Shown here in pieces: positions 34,636 through 45,320 of a DNA stretch of 64,000 nucleotides. Both the position numbers and the translations under genes were made by a program. The DNA is from Mercenaria mercenaria (Eukaryota > Mollusca > Bivalvia > Venerida > Veneridae): positions 60,245,001 to 60,309,000 of the forward strand of contig NC_069361.1 in assembly GCF_021730395.1 (NCBI RefSeq). The letters are read 5' to 3'. The notes below the pieces were generated by a model. That model worked only from the letters and a program-made list of their open reading frames with translations. It was not told the DNA's origin and ran no database searches. How positions within the stretch are numbered: the first letter of the stretch is position 1; each line of letters begins with the position of its first letter.

Positions 34636-37400
34636 AGCTTCCTCAAAAATTCATTATGAATTTTATTAAGCATTGATAAATTTTCATAACCCCATACTTC
34701 TGATGAGTATGTTAATATTGGTAGTATCGTATGATCAAATAATTTAAGAATTAGATCAATAGGTAAATTTAGGTTATTAATTCTTTTATAGAATAAGAAC
34801 ATAGCTTTACGAGACGTTTGTGCGAGATTTTTTCTTGCATTTAGAAAGCTTCCAGATTTAGAAAACCATACCCCTAAATATTTATAAGAATCAACTACTT
34901 CTAGTGTAGAATTATCAATTTTGAATGAGAAGTTAGCATTATTTCTGGCACCAAAGACAATAATCTTAGTTTTATCTTTATTTACAACCAAGTTCCAGGT
35001 TTTGCAATAATCATTAAAGTCATTGAGGCATTTTTGTAGGTCATCAGCATTATCAGAGACAAGAACTGTGTCATCTGCATAAAGTAAAACTATTATTTTT
35101 AGCCAGGTGACAAGATCGTTCTCATTATCTTGCATCTTGATTCCAGAGTTGCCTTTTTGATCTAAATATTCTTCGAGGTCATTTAGGAATAAGGAGAATA
35201 GTAGAGGGGATAAATTCTCCCCTTGACGTACCCCACAATTGCTGTGAAAAAATTGTGAATTAGTGTTACCATCAGAGACACAGGACTTAATGTTAGAGTA
35301 CATATTTCGTATTACTCGGAAGAACTTTCCATTTACATTATACTTTATCAACTTCCTCCACAGACCTACCCTCCACACGGAATCAAATGCTCGAGAGAAA
35401 TCAATGAAGCATGTAAATATTTGCTTTTTACTATGCCTTAATAATTCAATGATGGAGTTTAAAGTGAATATGTGGTCCGTAGTGGAGTAATTTGCCCTGA
35501 AACCGGCTTGGTTTTCCGAGAGGATGCTATTCTGGTCAAGGAACTTTCCCAATCTTAAATTTAGTATAGAAGTAAATAGTTTACTAACACATGAAAGTAA
35601 CGTGATTGGCCGATAATTTTCGGTGTTTAATGGATCACCTTTTTTGTATATGGGTATAATGACCCCTTCAGTCCAGCTTCTCGGTATTATACCTGTTTTA
35701 AGTATGAGGTTAAATAAAGCAATATACAGAGGTAACATTTTCTCCTTAGTAGATTTGATATATTCGTTAATTATACTATCCAGGCCGGGAGACTTACCAT
35801 TGTTTAAATTATTTATACATTTAACAATTTCTTCCTGACTTATATATGCGTTTAATAAATTATCGTCATCACTAATGTTTAAATTATTAAGAATATCGCT
35901 GTCGTCCATATCGTGGTATTGGTTATTATTAGTATCCTTAAAATAATTATACATGGAATCAAGTGATGGCATTTCAGCCCTTTTGCTTTTCGATTTTACA
36001 GTATTAAGGAACTTCCAATATTCTTTTGGTTGCTTTGTATGCATTTTCCTTAATTTATTTTGGTTATTTTTATTGTATTTATTTATATACATGTTCATTG
36101 TATTTTTATACTTTTTACATGCACTTTTTGCATGAAGTTTATTGTACTCTGATGGGTGCTTAGTATATTTTTTTCTAGCCTTGTTATAAGTTTTTCGTGC
36201 TTTGTCACACTCAGTACCATACCATGGCTTTTTGTAGTTACTTTTAAACGCTTTATTTCTTGACTTTTTGTCGGGGAATGTTTTTTGGGCGCTTTGTATG
36301 AATATGTCTGACAATTTAGAGGTAACATTATCGATCATGTTTTGATCTACATCATCAGGATTGCTCGCTTGCATTTGAGATACAGTTGCAGTTATATCCT
36401 CAAAACTAATATTTTCATTGAAAGTATGGGATAATGTTTGATCCCATTTTGGGTTTTTTGGTTTACTCATGCTTGTATCATGCGTTATCTTTTGATTAAT
36501 TATGAGTTTAAAGGTAATTAGTGAATGCCCATCTGACATCAAACTGTCTACATTAGTCACATTAAATTCGTACAAAAATTTATATGCAGAAATTGAAGAT
36601 AACAGATAATCAATTAATGAGACATTTCGGAAGGTTAGGTTACTTGGCTTATTTCCCAGCCTTCCATTAATAATAAATACATTATTAATTTTGCACAGGT
36701 CTATAAGTTTGTAGCCATGATTATTTATCTTCTTATCATGCGATTTTCTCTCTAATGAAATTCCACTGTTTTCCATTTTGGACCTTTGATCAAAAAAGCT
36801 TATGGTATCATTGTCAAAATGAAAAAAGTCTGACAAAAAATCGTCATTTTTAGTGTAGTCTTGCATTTCTGCCGTTTGGGCATTAAAATCGCCAGAAATA
36901 TAAACATGTTCATATTCGCTACATATTGCAAAAATATCAGATTCAAACAACTCAAATTCGTCATCATTATAAAACCTAGAATGCATCGGAGGTACATATA
37001 CAATACCCAAAACAATATCTGTTTCTAAATTTGTACATTGAGGTTTTAGTTTTATCCACATTATATATTCAGAATTGCTATCAATAGTATCAACATATTT
37101 GGCAACACTCTCCTTTATCAATACACCGACCCCACCACTTTTTCTAATATATTTTTGTTTACGAGGTTTACTAAAAAAGGTATATCCGTCAATATCAATA
37201 ATATCATGCTCATCCACTTTTGTTTCTGATAGTAAAAATATATCATGACTTTTAACTAAATTAACAAATTCTGGGTATAAAGAACGCCTCTTAAGGCCAC
37301 AAACATTAAGAGCAGCAATGCTTAAAGTATGTAAAGTACCGTTCGATTCATTCAATGTTTTACCACTTTTGTTCATAGCAGTCTGTTGTTGACACGTCAC
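34596..37400 (-). CDS. LINE ORF2: AP endonuclease and reverse transcriptase
   Basis: About 934 codons; the likely start is the Met at residue 9 (37,374-37,376), because the codon at 37,398-37,400 is GTG. Endonuclease at about residues 25-300: IAALNVCGL, LLSETKVDE, ISGDFNAQ (about 168-175), VSLIDYLLSS and SDGHSLI (about 289). Reverse transcriptase at about 510-800: NYRPITLLSC, QAGFRANYST, CFIDFSRAFDSV, GVRQGENLSPLLFSLFLNDL, the catalytic YADD (about 773) and YKYLGVWFS. The product cuts the target DNA and copies the LINE RNA onto it. The frame is open except for the shift at its 3' end and is preceded, in the same frame, by the stop that closes ORF1. Confidence 0.92.
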   Translation of the reverse strand: MTCQQQTAMNKSGKTLNESNGTLHTLSIAALNVCGLKRRSLYPEFVNLVKSHDIFLLSETKVDEHDIIDIDGYTFFSKPRKQKYIRKSGGVGVLIKESVAKYVDTIDSNSEYIMWIKLKPQCTNLETDIVLGIVYVPPMHSRFYNDDEFELFESDIFAICSEYEHVYISGDFNAQTAEMQDYTKNDDFLSDFFHFDNDTISFFDQRSKMENSGISLERKSHDKKINNHGYKLIDLCKINNVFIINGRLGNKPSNLTFRNVSLIDYLLSSISAYKFLYEFNVTNVDSLMSDGHSLITFKLIINQKITHDTSMSKPKNPKWDQTLSHTFNENISFEDITATVSQMQASNPDDVDQNMIDNVTSKLSDIFIQSAQKTFPDKKSRNKAFKSNYKKPWYGTECDKARKTYNKARKKYTKHPSEYNKLHAKSACKKYKNTMNMYINKYNKNNQNKLRKMHTKQPKEYWKFLNTVKSKSKRAEMPSLDSMYNYFKDTNNNQYHDMDDSDILNNLNISDDDNLLNAYISQEEIVKCINNLNNGKSPGLDSIINEYIKSTKEKMLPLYIALFNLILKTGIIPRSWTEGVIIPIYKKGDPLNTENYRPITLLSCVSKLFTSILNLRLGKFLDQNSILSENQAGFRANYSTTDHIFTLNSIIELLRHSKKQIFTCFIDFSRAFDSVWRVGLWRKLIKYNVNGKFFRVIRNMYSNIKSCVSDGNTNSQFFHSNCGVRQGENLSPLLFSLFLNDLEEYLDQKGNSGIKMQDNENDLVTWLKIIVLLYADDTVLVSDNADDLQKCLNDFNDYCKTWNLVVNKDKTKIIVFGARNNANFSFKIDNSTLEVVDSYKYLGVWFSKSGSFLNARKNLAQTSRKAMFLFYKRINNLNLPIDLILKLFDHTILPILTYSSEVWGYENLSMLNKIHNEFLRKLCNLRKSTHSTCF

Positions 37401-37424
37401 ACGGTCGCTATTCCCTCCGCTGAC

Positions 37425-37904
37425 CTAGCCCATAGCACTGGAAGTGGAACTCGGCTTTGATTGGTCACCGGGTCCACCAGCGGAGTTTCCCGATCTACGA
37501 CCCGAGCTGGAGTCGAATTGAGCCTGCATTCGGAGCATGGACTGACTATAGTCATCCAACTCCGTCTCACTTTTGTCCGAAGAGGTGGTTTCACGGACAG
37601 AATTGTATCCTTCCGTGCTAGAGTCCGATTGCACCGACTCAGCAGAAAGTGCCCTGAACATGTTCGAAGTGGACACCGGAGCAGTGCCCTTTGTCACGTG
37701 TTTCTGTTTGGTTATACGTTCCGCACGTGCAGTTTCTGGATTAGACGGTTCCAAGCGCGAGCCTCTCGCAGCCCGCATCACGTATTTCCAATCCGGGAAT
37801 TCGTCTTGTATTACCTTCCGTTTAACTATAAGTTTTGCCGGGTATCCAATGACAACAGTTCCTCTCGGATTTCTGGATTTCTCAGTCTTATAGCGTTTCC
37901 ACAA
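37425..37904 (-). CDS. LINE ORF1-like protein, 5' partial
   Basis: 159 residues from the first Met, but the frame is open further upstream to about 37,935, so the start may be lost. Basic N-terminal half (MWKRYKTEKSRNPRG, VKRKVIQDEFPDWKYVMRAA) and an acidic, Ser/Gly-rich C-terminal half (SAESVQSDSSTEGYN, SSSGRRSGNSAGGPGDQSK). No zinc knuckle or RRM recognised. ORF1 proteins of LINEs coat the RNA; that role is inferred from position and charge only. The stop (TAG, 37,425-37,427) is in the same frame as ORF2, which follows 8 codons later by GTG or 16 by ATG. Confidence 0.6.
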   Translation of the reverse strand: MWKRYKTEKSRNPRGTVVIGYPAKLIVKRKVIQDEFPDWKYVMRAARGSRLEPSNPETARAERITKQKHVTKGTAPVSTSNMFRALSAESVQSDSSTEGYNSVRETTSSDKSETELDDYSQSMLRMQAQFDSSSGRRSGNSAGGPGDQSKPSSTSSAMG

Positions 37905-37939
37905 AACTTTTGTGGTAATTTTAGTGTAAAAGAAAAACG

Positions 37940-39175
37940 ATAAAAGACTATTGGTAATTTATAATCACATATTCTTAAACGCACAATACCCTCAACAACA
38001 TGGTTATTATGAAATTAAAAGTGTTTTATTTTAAATGGCCGTTTTTTTTATCCACATTCTGAATAGACGACAGCAGCTTTTTGTGGAAAAAATGTCAAAG
38101 AATATGTCAACGTCTATAGAGGAAGGAATTACACGGAAAAGAAAGCTCTGAATGTTATTGATAAGTTACCGTTAAAACCAATTATTGTCATGATATACAC
38201 CATGTACAAGATTTGTAATTATGAAAATTATAAAAAGGTTGAAGTGGAGATGCACTTCCTATACTTCAAAATCAACAAAAATCAGAATATAATAACTCTT
38301 GAAACCATTAAACTGGAAAATGTTGAGGTTTTGCGCAACTACACTAATTATAACTCAGAAATTAAAACACACAAAAATTGATAAAGTGGCAATGTAGTAT
38401 AATTTGTAGTATAATCTGTGAACGTTTATTGACCGAAGCATAGAGATAACAAGAATATTTAGTATTTACATTGTTGTGTTTTACCCGTTATGAGCATTAG
38501 TGTCAACGACATTTCATACAAAGTTTAATACTGCTGTTGCCTTTCATCAAAATCTGTCAAATGTTATTTAGAAGAAAGGAGATGCACTGACAAGACTCTG
38601 TAACTTCAACACAGACAGACAAAACAAAAAATGTTTCAATAAAAAATCACAATTGTTTGAAGGACACCATAGTCACGCAAAATCTGTTCATGGCTAAATG
38701 TTGACGGTAGTAGTCACACGTAACAGTGAGTTGTTTTAAACGGTGTCTGCACATATTGCCAGTGAGTGAACCTCAAACAACGACTACTTTTGTGGTCTTC
38801 ATTTCTGACTTTTTCACAAACATCCACAACAAGCGAGTATTGTTCTTTCTTCAAGTCTGATTCTCATTTTATTCCCGAGAATGAATTACTATATGCAGTT
38901 TATGTTCATCTGTCTACGGATATCATACTGCTGAACCCTAAGTGTTTTGCTTCATAATTTAATTCTGATAAACAGAATATCTCTGGTGTTTCTGTTGTGA
39001 TCTGAAAAAGAAAAAGTAAATCTGTCATAATATAGCCCTTGAAGGTAAATTAAACACTGTTTTTACTGACATAAACGTTCATTGCTAAATACTATCTTTG
39101 CTGGTAAGGCAACCGAAGTACCATGCGTCAAAATAAATTGAAAGGCTACATATAATTAAGTCAAACACGATGCCA
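37940..39175. other. No gene seen
   Basis: AT-rich, with no credible ORF or repeat that I can place. Confidence 0.4.
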
Positions 39176-39179
39176 CCCG

Positions 39180-39632
39180 GGCGGTGAACCGGGAAGTGCA
39201 TCATTTTACCTGGTGAACCGGGAAGGCGAAATTTTATATCACTGATTTCTTTGAAATTATAGATTCCGATAATTAATTAAGGTATCACTGACCTCAGTTT
39301 GCCATAAAAGAACACCCGTCAAGGCATTTAGTCATTAGAAATGCATGAAAACTCTTTTTATGCGATATAATATGGTGCGGTGAATAGGGAAGTGTTTCCA
39401 TGAAGTGCATTGTGCTCGAATGTTCTCTTAAACGTAAAACTTTCTTGAAAAATGCAAACGTCAGTGATAAACTAGAGACACATGCGGGTACTTTAGACTA
39501 TATGTCATTTCCAAATCTATTCGCTACCAATGAAATAATCGCAAATTTACTCACCGAATCGAGGTGTTTTGACATAAAAATGCCGCATCGGGAAGTGTTG
39601 CGCGCACCTGTTGATGACGTACTATACCACCC
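39180..39632 (+). repeat. Inverted ~455-bp repeat with 79-codon ORF, copy 2
   Basis: Inverted counterpart of 30,424-30,880. The ORF at 39,400-39,639 starts MKCIVLECSLKRK, with MSFPNLFATNEII in the middle, and ends VLRAPVDDVLYHPC. Upstream, both copies carry two GGTGAACCGGGAAG-like motifs (39,185 and 39,211 here). The end motif AACGTGCAGAACCTTAAG follows at 39,680. Function unknown. Confidence 0.6.
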
Positions 39633-39709
39633 CTGTTAGTAATAATGATACACTGTATGCCTTACTTCCGGTTTATCAAACGTGCAGAACCTTAAGTGAT
39701 AATGCCTTT

Positions 39710-41205
39710 TGTATTGACCAGGCTGGATTGTATTTGATATACGAAAGTTTCTGAAATTTAAGGTTTAAAATATTTTACAGTTATAATATTTAGTTAAAGT
39801 AATGAACTAACTAACAGTGGTTTATGCACTTTGGGATGGATATATTTATTAACAAAATAACAGTACAATCAATACATGTAACTATTCCAGTCCACTATTT
39901 GCTTTTAAACTTTGTGTGCAGGACTTTTGTTCGAAATTATCTTGTTATCCTAAAATAATGTCTTTCCTAAGACTGCTTCAAGCAGTCAATCAGAACGCCA
40001 CATGTCTGCTTTTCTTAGCCTATTCATACTTTGATAACATGAGCTCAGCCATTGTTATAAGATTCGCCGGTTCTAATTTAACTGGCCTATAACCTCGCGG
40101 AGAATTCGCATATAAGTTTTCAACTGCTGTTTGCATGTATAGACTATATTTGCATGTATAGACTATACTTGTTGAACAACCTAGTGACAGTCAGCCTCAT
40201 AGACATCTTTTAGGAAGCATACTTGCAACAATGGTAATTAAGAGTGTGGATGTTCTCAAACAAAGTCGTCAATGTTGATGTTCTCATTTTAATAATGTTA
40301 AAATATCGTCGGATTTCCTTGAAAACAGCAAAATAAAACAATGGTTGATTATTATACTAGTCACTGATATCTGATCGTCAAATCTGTCTTCATTTCACGA
40401 AAATACGGTCAAAACTCACTTTCTTAGAAGTGTAGTACAGCTCATGCGCATGGAAATTTGATTCGAGCCATTAGATAGTTCGAATTTTTAATATAATTAG
40501 GTCAGACTTACTAGAGAAACATGATGTACTGCATATCTTATTAATAAGCAATTGGTTAGGGAAAGTATGGAAATGTTTTAAAACAATCACCACTCTATCT
40601 TTCGTCTGCGTTATTAATAATCATATTCAGTCGGAGGAATCTTGGTCAGAAACTGCTCAGAGCTAAGCAGTAACACCTCAGCATGAATACAGTTATAATT
40701 ACTCTACAGACCCTAGCTTTGATCTAATATACCATGACCAGCTAGCTGGTGGTCAGCAATCCCGGCAAGTGATAGAGTTGCGCTGATAAGAATGACAGGC
40801 ACACTTCAGAAGCTAAACAATGAAAAAGCAGACCTATGTGCATAATTTATACATCAGTATAGCAACAAATGAGACTGTGTCACACACATTTTATCTCATG
40901 TTTCTTTACTTTTGAAGATTTCTTTTCTATGTACAAGTATTGCTGGAAAATAATAAATGATTACTTAAAATCTATATTATCATTTTAAGTATTGTTTTAT
41001 TTTAATTCCAAATTTTCAATGTTAACCTAATTATAGCAAAAAATCTTTGCTAACAATCAGAGACCCTAAATATTGTTATTACATAATAGACTCTCTGCAA
41101 CAATATATATATTGATTTTAAATACATCTGAATAGGCGTAATAATAGAAAGTGTGTACATGTCTTATAAGTCATATTATAACATCACAAGGAAACTCTTA
41201 TGTCA
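39710..41205. other. No gene seen
   Basis: AT-rich; a short duplicated TTTGCATGTATAGACTATA (40,130-40,165) is the only structure noticed. Confidence 0.4.
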
Positions 41206-41209
41206 GCAT

Positions 41210-41812
41210 ATAGAAAAGGAATGAATTCACACAGGCCATAGCTTTCGCAGAAGCGGTGGTTCCAACGCAGCGGCGGTGGAGGATTCGTCGCAGAAGCGGT
41301 GGAGAAATATAGCCGACTGATTATATTTACGCTCTCATCGGTGCATTTTCTAACGAGTATTTCACGTTTGACTGAAAACAACCAGTGAGACAGGAGCCCA
41401 CATGTGTATTCTTCCAGCCACAAGCACTTGTTCAGTGCAGTTCTTTGTCATTAATGTAAACACTTCTGTACAGTTTGACGGGGGACTGTCGTTTTAGTAG
41501 AATTTCTATTAGAAATGGTAAAATCTTGTACAAAACGACCTCTGACCACGTTTGCATCAAAATGTAAGTCTGACACTGTCAAGCAAAAACTTTTTCTCCG
41601 TAATCGGAGATTTTTCATTGCAAGCATACAAAATTATCAACCAAAAATCATCCCAACGCAGTGTGCGGTGGATCAGGTTGCATCGCATTACGGTGGATCT
41701 TGTTTCTTTAATGTTCGCTATTGACTTTAAATTGGAGTAAACAGCATTTTCCCAGAATTTTGGTAGGGCCATGAAATCTCTTTGACATTAGATAGCGACA
41801 GAAACTGTATAG
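41210..41812 (+). repeat. ~600-bp inverted repeat, left arm
   Basis: Inverted match to 44,338-44,935. The outer end (CACAGGCCATAGCTTTCGC) is followed by GCAGAAGCGGTGG motifs repeated three times; the inner end is CCATGAAATCTCTTTGACAT. The two arms keep several frames in common, but none looks like a protein I know. No target duplication found at the outer ends. Confidence 0.75.
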
Positions 41813-42514
41813 AATAAATATGACATTGATTTGCACATCCGTAAATACATAATATCAAGTGACAATATTAATTTTCTGATTTGATCACATGTGACTTTTG
41901 CATCGTATGATAAACTAACTTGACTAAAGTACAATACTATTACTAATAGGTAGCATACCTTAACAAAATGCCATTGAGCAGCTGTGTTACTGGAGTTAGG
42001 ACTTTTTACAAGTAGGCAAATCACCTCTTCTTCAACAATATCCTTTTATTTTTAGACGTTTACCACAGAATCATAGTGACAAGATGAGATTATCAGATTG
42101 CCCTTCGTCCGTCGTCCGTCAGTCGTCTTTCCGTCCGTCGTCCGTCCACAATTTCTTTTGAACACGATTGAGACCTCATTTTCAACAGATTTTAATCCCC
42201 GAAAGAGCCAAAATGTTCACCTTATGAACATGATAGCAGTGATATTTTACTTTCGACTTTAACTACATTTACACACAAATTAAGTCACAATAAGATCTCG
42301 GTTCCTATTAAAAAAGCCCGATTCCATCATATGTTCAAGAGATACAATCTGACTAAAGTAATTGATCTTGTAAACGAAGATCTGAGAACGACCCATTCAC
42401 ATTCGTCTTCTGTATATTTTGGATTTCCAATATTGCTTTTTTATTTCCGCAAATCTATTTTTATTTGAACCAATCAGACGACTTGTTCGAATGTCAAAGA
42501 GTAAGAAAAATTTA

Positions 42515-42595
42515 CAGTTAGTCCAAGGTTTGAACCCGGGACCCCTCGCTAACAGAGCAACTGCCCTACTGACTGAGCTAACTGGCTATCTGACC
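42515..42595 (-). other. tRNA-derived sequence (pseudo-tRNA or SINE head)
   Basis: On the minus strand TAGCTCAGTCAGTAGGGCAG matches an A box and CCGGGTTCAAACC a B box, at tRNA spacing, with an Asn-like CTGTTAG loop. Acceptor and T stems pair poorly, so it is not a functional tRNA gene. It lies in the spacer of the 41.2-44.9 kb inverted repeat. Confidence 0.5.
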
Positions 42596-43136
42596 TCTTA
42601 CGACATAAGAATTGTAAATATCAAAAACCAAGGCTTTTTAATGAAAAATGAATGTTGTAAGGCTAGCGGAAGGGTTGTCAGAACGAGGTTATCAATAGCT
42701 CGTGTTCAGATCCTAAGCGTAGCGTAATAGGATATGTATTGTGCTATTTTTTAACCTGTCAAATGTGCATACATTACACGCTCTGTGCATTCGATATTTT
42801 AATATTCGGCCCACCTTCGGTGCTATCCGTATGTTTTACAGAAAGAAATTTTGGTTAGGTGTCCACATTTCATCATTAGTATTGTAAGTGAAACACGTAC
42901 TCGTCGTTCTTTCTTTCCGTATACTATACGGAATGTACCGAATATGAACCGAAGATTGAAATATTCTGTGCACCTCCCATGTAATCAATATGCATTTGAC
43001 AGTTTAATAAAATAGTACAATACTTTAGTCAGATTGCAAGAGATACTACCCCTGAAAGGGGCAAATTTTCTGTTCTGGCCCTCTCAGCCATACAAGGTTT
43101 CATTTATGCTTGGATTTGATACGAACTTGCATATGT

Positions 43137-43585
43137 GTGCCCAACCACATGATCGCGCTATGTCATTTAAATCTGAGCCCGAAAGTGAAAGTGGAAACGT
43201 AAACAAAAATTATAAATCAGGGCGTAAGTTTATTATTCAATATATTGTGTTAATATCATGTACATCCGAAACCTATTTGAAAGTGCTAGCCCCGTTACTA
43301 CAATTGTCCCGCCAAAACTTTCTCGTTTTTATTCCTGTTCAACCACTTTCGACAGTATGCACTCAATGTGCAAGTCAGTTGAACAGGAATAGCATTAAAA
43401 CGAAAAGCTTTTGGTGGGGAACTCGCGGGGATAGCACTTTCAAATAGGTTTCGAATCTCATGCACGGTATAAACACAATATATAGACTAAAAAATACGCC
43501 CTGATTTTCAATTTTTGTTTAGCTTTCTACTTTCACTTTCGAGCTCAAAATGACGTAGCGCGATCACGTAATTAGACACACTGTG
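43137..43585. repeat. ~450-bp hairpin (fold-back) element
   Basis: Arms at about 43,137-43,350 and 43,378-43,585 are inverted copies (CATGATCGCGCTATGTCATT against AATGACGTAGCGCGATCACG; TTATTCCTGTTCAAC against GTTGAACAGGAATAG) around a ~30-nt loop. It lies inside the spacer of the larger 41.2-44.9 kb inverted repeat. The 137-codon plus-strand frame across it is an effect of the inverted arms rather than a recognisable gene. Confidence 0.7.
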
Positions 43586-44337
43586 CATGGAATTTTTATC
43601 TTAATAATCTCTAGGTCAAGTTCGAAACTTTGTTATGTGGGGTCAAAAATTAGGTCACCAGGTCAAATCAAAAGAAAAGCCTGTTAACGCCATACGCCAC
43701 ATCCATGGTCTTATTTTTAGTAATCTTTATCTTGATGATGGAAAGATAAACGGAGAAACGGAGTACAAATCACTAACAACGGACAAGCAGAAAGAAATGG
43801 TACAAAAAATGAAAGACAAAAACTTCATTTTCCTCTGAAAACTGTCACAGGGCCAATCAAATATATTAAGAGACCTTTAACTCCTTGTTCTAGTGCCAAG
43901 AGGACGACAAGGAATCAACTCATTTCAGTTATTCTTATTATAACAACTGAAGAGAAACTACAGCTTGGAATATGCTAAAACATCATTAAAAAAACCTAAA
44001 AAAAAATGACAAATGGTTGCAGCATGCGCAGTGTGTTGGAGAATACTCCCCCGCCCCCACCCCAATGCGAACCTGACTTCGATATTATATGGCCAAAACA
44101 AACAAAGGGACAGCAGAAACCCTGTCAGTTTGTATATTAGATAAGTTGGTCTGTTCTATGATGTAAAAGTCGCATGTGGTAAGCATTTAATCAAACAATC
44201 AATATTGTCAGTTGATATTTTATATATAAGAAGGGAAATGAAGAAAACCTTCATGCTTTAATATTAATAATCATAATTTCGTGTGTGCATTCAACGGAAA
44301 GGAAGTGCAAATCAATAGTATATTATTATTAAACATT

Positions 44338-44935
44338 AAGTTTCTGTTGCTGTCCTGATGTCAAAGTGATTTCATGGACCTACCCATATCAAAATCCCAG
44401 GAAATGCTGTTTACTTAAGTTAAAAGTCCATAACAAACATTAAAGAAACAAGATCCACCGTAATGCGTTGCAACTGTACCCACCGCACACTGCGTTGGAA
44501 TCATTTTTGGTCGATTTTTTCATATGTTTGTAATGACAATTCACCTATTACAAAGAAATTGTTTTTGCTTGATAGGGCCGTACTTACGATTTCCTGCAAA
44601 CGTGCTCAGGGGTCGTTTTGTACAAGATTTTACCATTTTAATGGGAATTCTACTAAAACGGCAGTCCCTCGTCAAACTGTACAGAAGTGTTTACATTAAT
44701 GACAAAGTATTGCACTGAACAAGTGTTTCTGGTTGGAAGAGTACACATGTGGGCTCCTGTCTCACTGGTTGTTTTCAGTCAAACGTGAAATACTCGTTAG
44801 AAAATGCACCGATGAGAGCGTAAATATAATCAGTCGGCCATATTTCTCCACCGCTTCTGCGACGAATCCTCCACCGCCTCTGCGTTGGAACCAACGCTTC
44901 TGCGAAAGCTATGGCCAGTGTGGAATTAGGTGTTT
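44338..44935 (-). repeat. ~600-bp inverted repeat, right arm
   Basis: Inverted counterpart of 41,210-41,812; shared blocks include GTTTCTGTTGCTGTCCTGAT, CGTAATGCGTTGCAACTG, CAGTCAAACGTGAAATACTC and CGCTTCTGCGAAAGCTATGG. Confidence 0.75.
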
Positions 44936-44939
44936 TTGA

Positions 44940-45320
44940 GTGTCCTGGTCGACATTAAATTTAATAACCTGACCTCAACATTTGTACGCTTCTACTACGT
45001 TTCTACAACCGAAAAAAAGTGGATTTTGATGTGTTTTAGAACACAGAAATAGATATAAGTAAAAATAATATTAAAAAAAATTTAGTCAGTCAGAAACACA
45101 TATTATTATATTTCTTTATCAATAGTTTTATATTCAACTGCAGAATCAATGGTCTATACAAAAACATATTTGTATAAATTTTGATCAAGAAGAAACATAG
45201 AAATTTAATGTTAGAATACAATTTACCCAGATGTTCAGTGCTATATCAGTCTTCAGTGTTGGGCCATAATTCACTGTGGTCAGCTGATAATGAGATAACA
45301 TGCTGGGCAGCAAACCACAG
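44940..45320. other. No gene seen
   Basis: AT-rich stretch between the inverted repeat and the giant fold-back element. Confidence 0.4.

Larger units (their letters stand above)
33860..37935 (-). mobile_element. APE-type LINE (non-LTR retrotransposon)
   Basis: Contains an ORF1-like frame, then ORF2 with an AP-type endonuclease and reverse transcriptase, then a C-terminal Cys/His region in a shifted frame. The 5' side is probably truncated close to 37,935, because the ORF1-like frame is open right up to there without a clear start. Elements of this type nick the target with the endonuclease and prime reverse transcription on it. Domain order excludes R2-type LINEs; among APE clades (I/Nimb, Jockey, CR1, L1) I cannot decide by eye. 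Confidence 0.88.

Noticed and set aside
34403-37015. Plus-strand ORFs opposite the LINE
   Set aside because: Shadows of the LINE ORF2 on the other strand with no domain of their own.
43034-43447. 137-codon plus-strand protein
   Set aside because: It runs across a hairpin element and has no recognisable domain or codon pattern.
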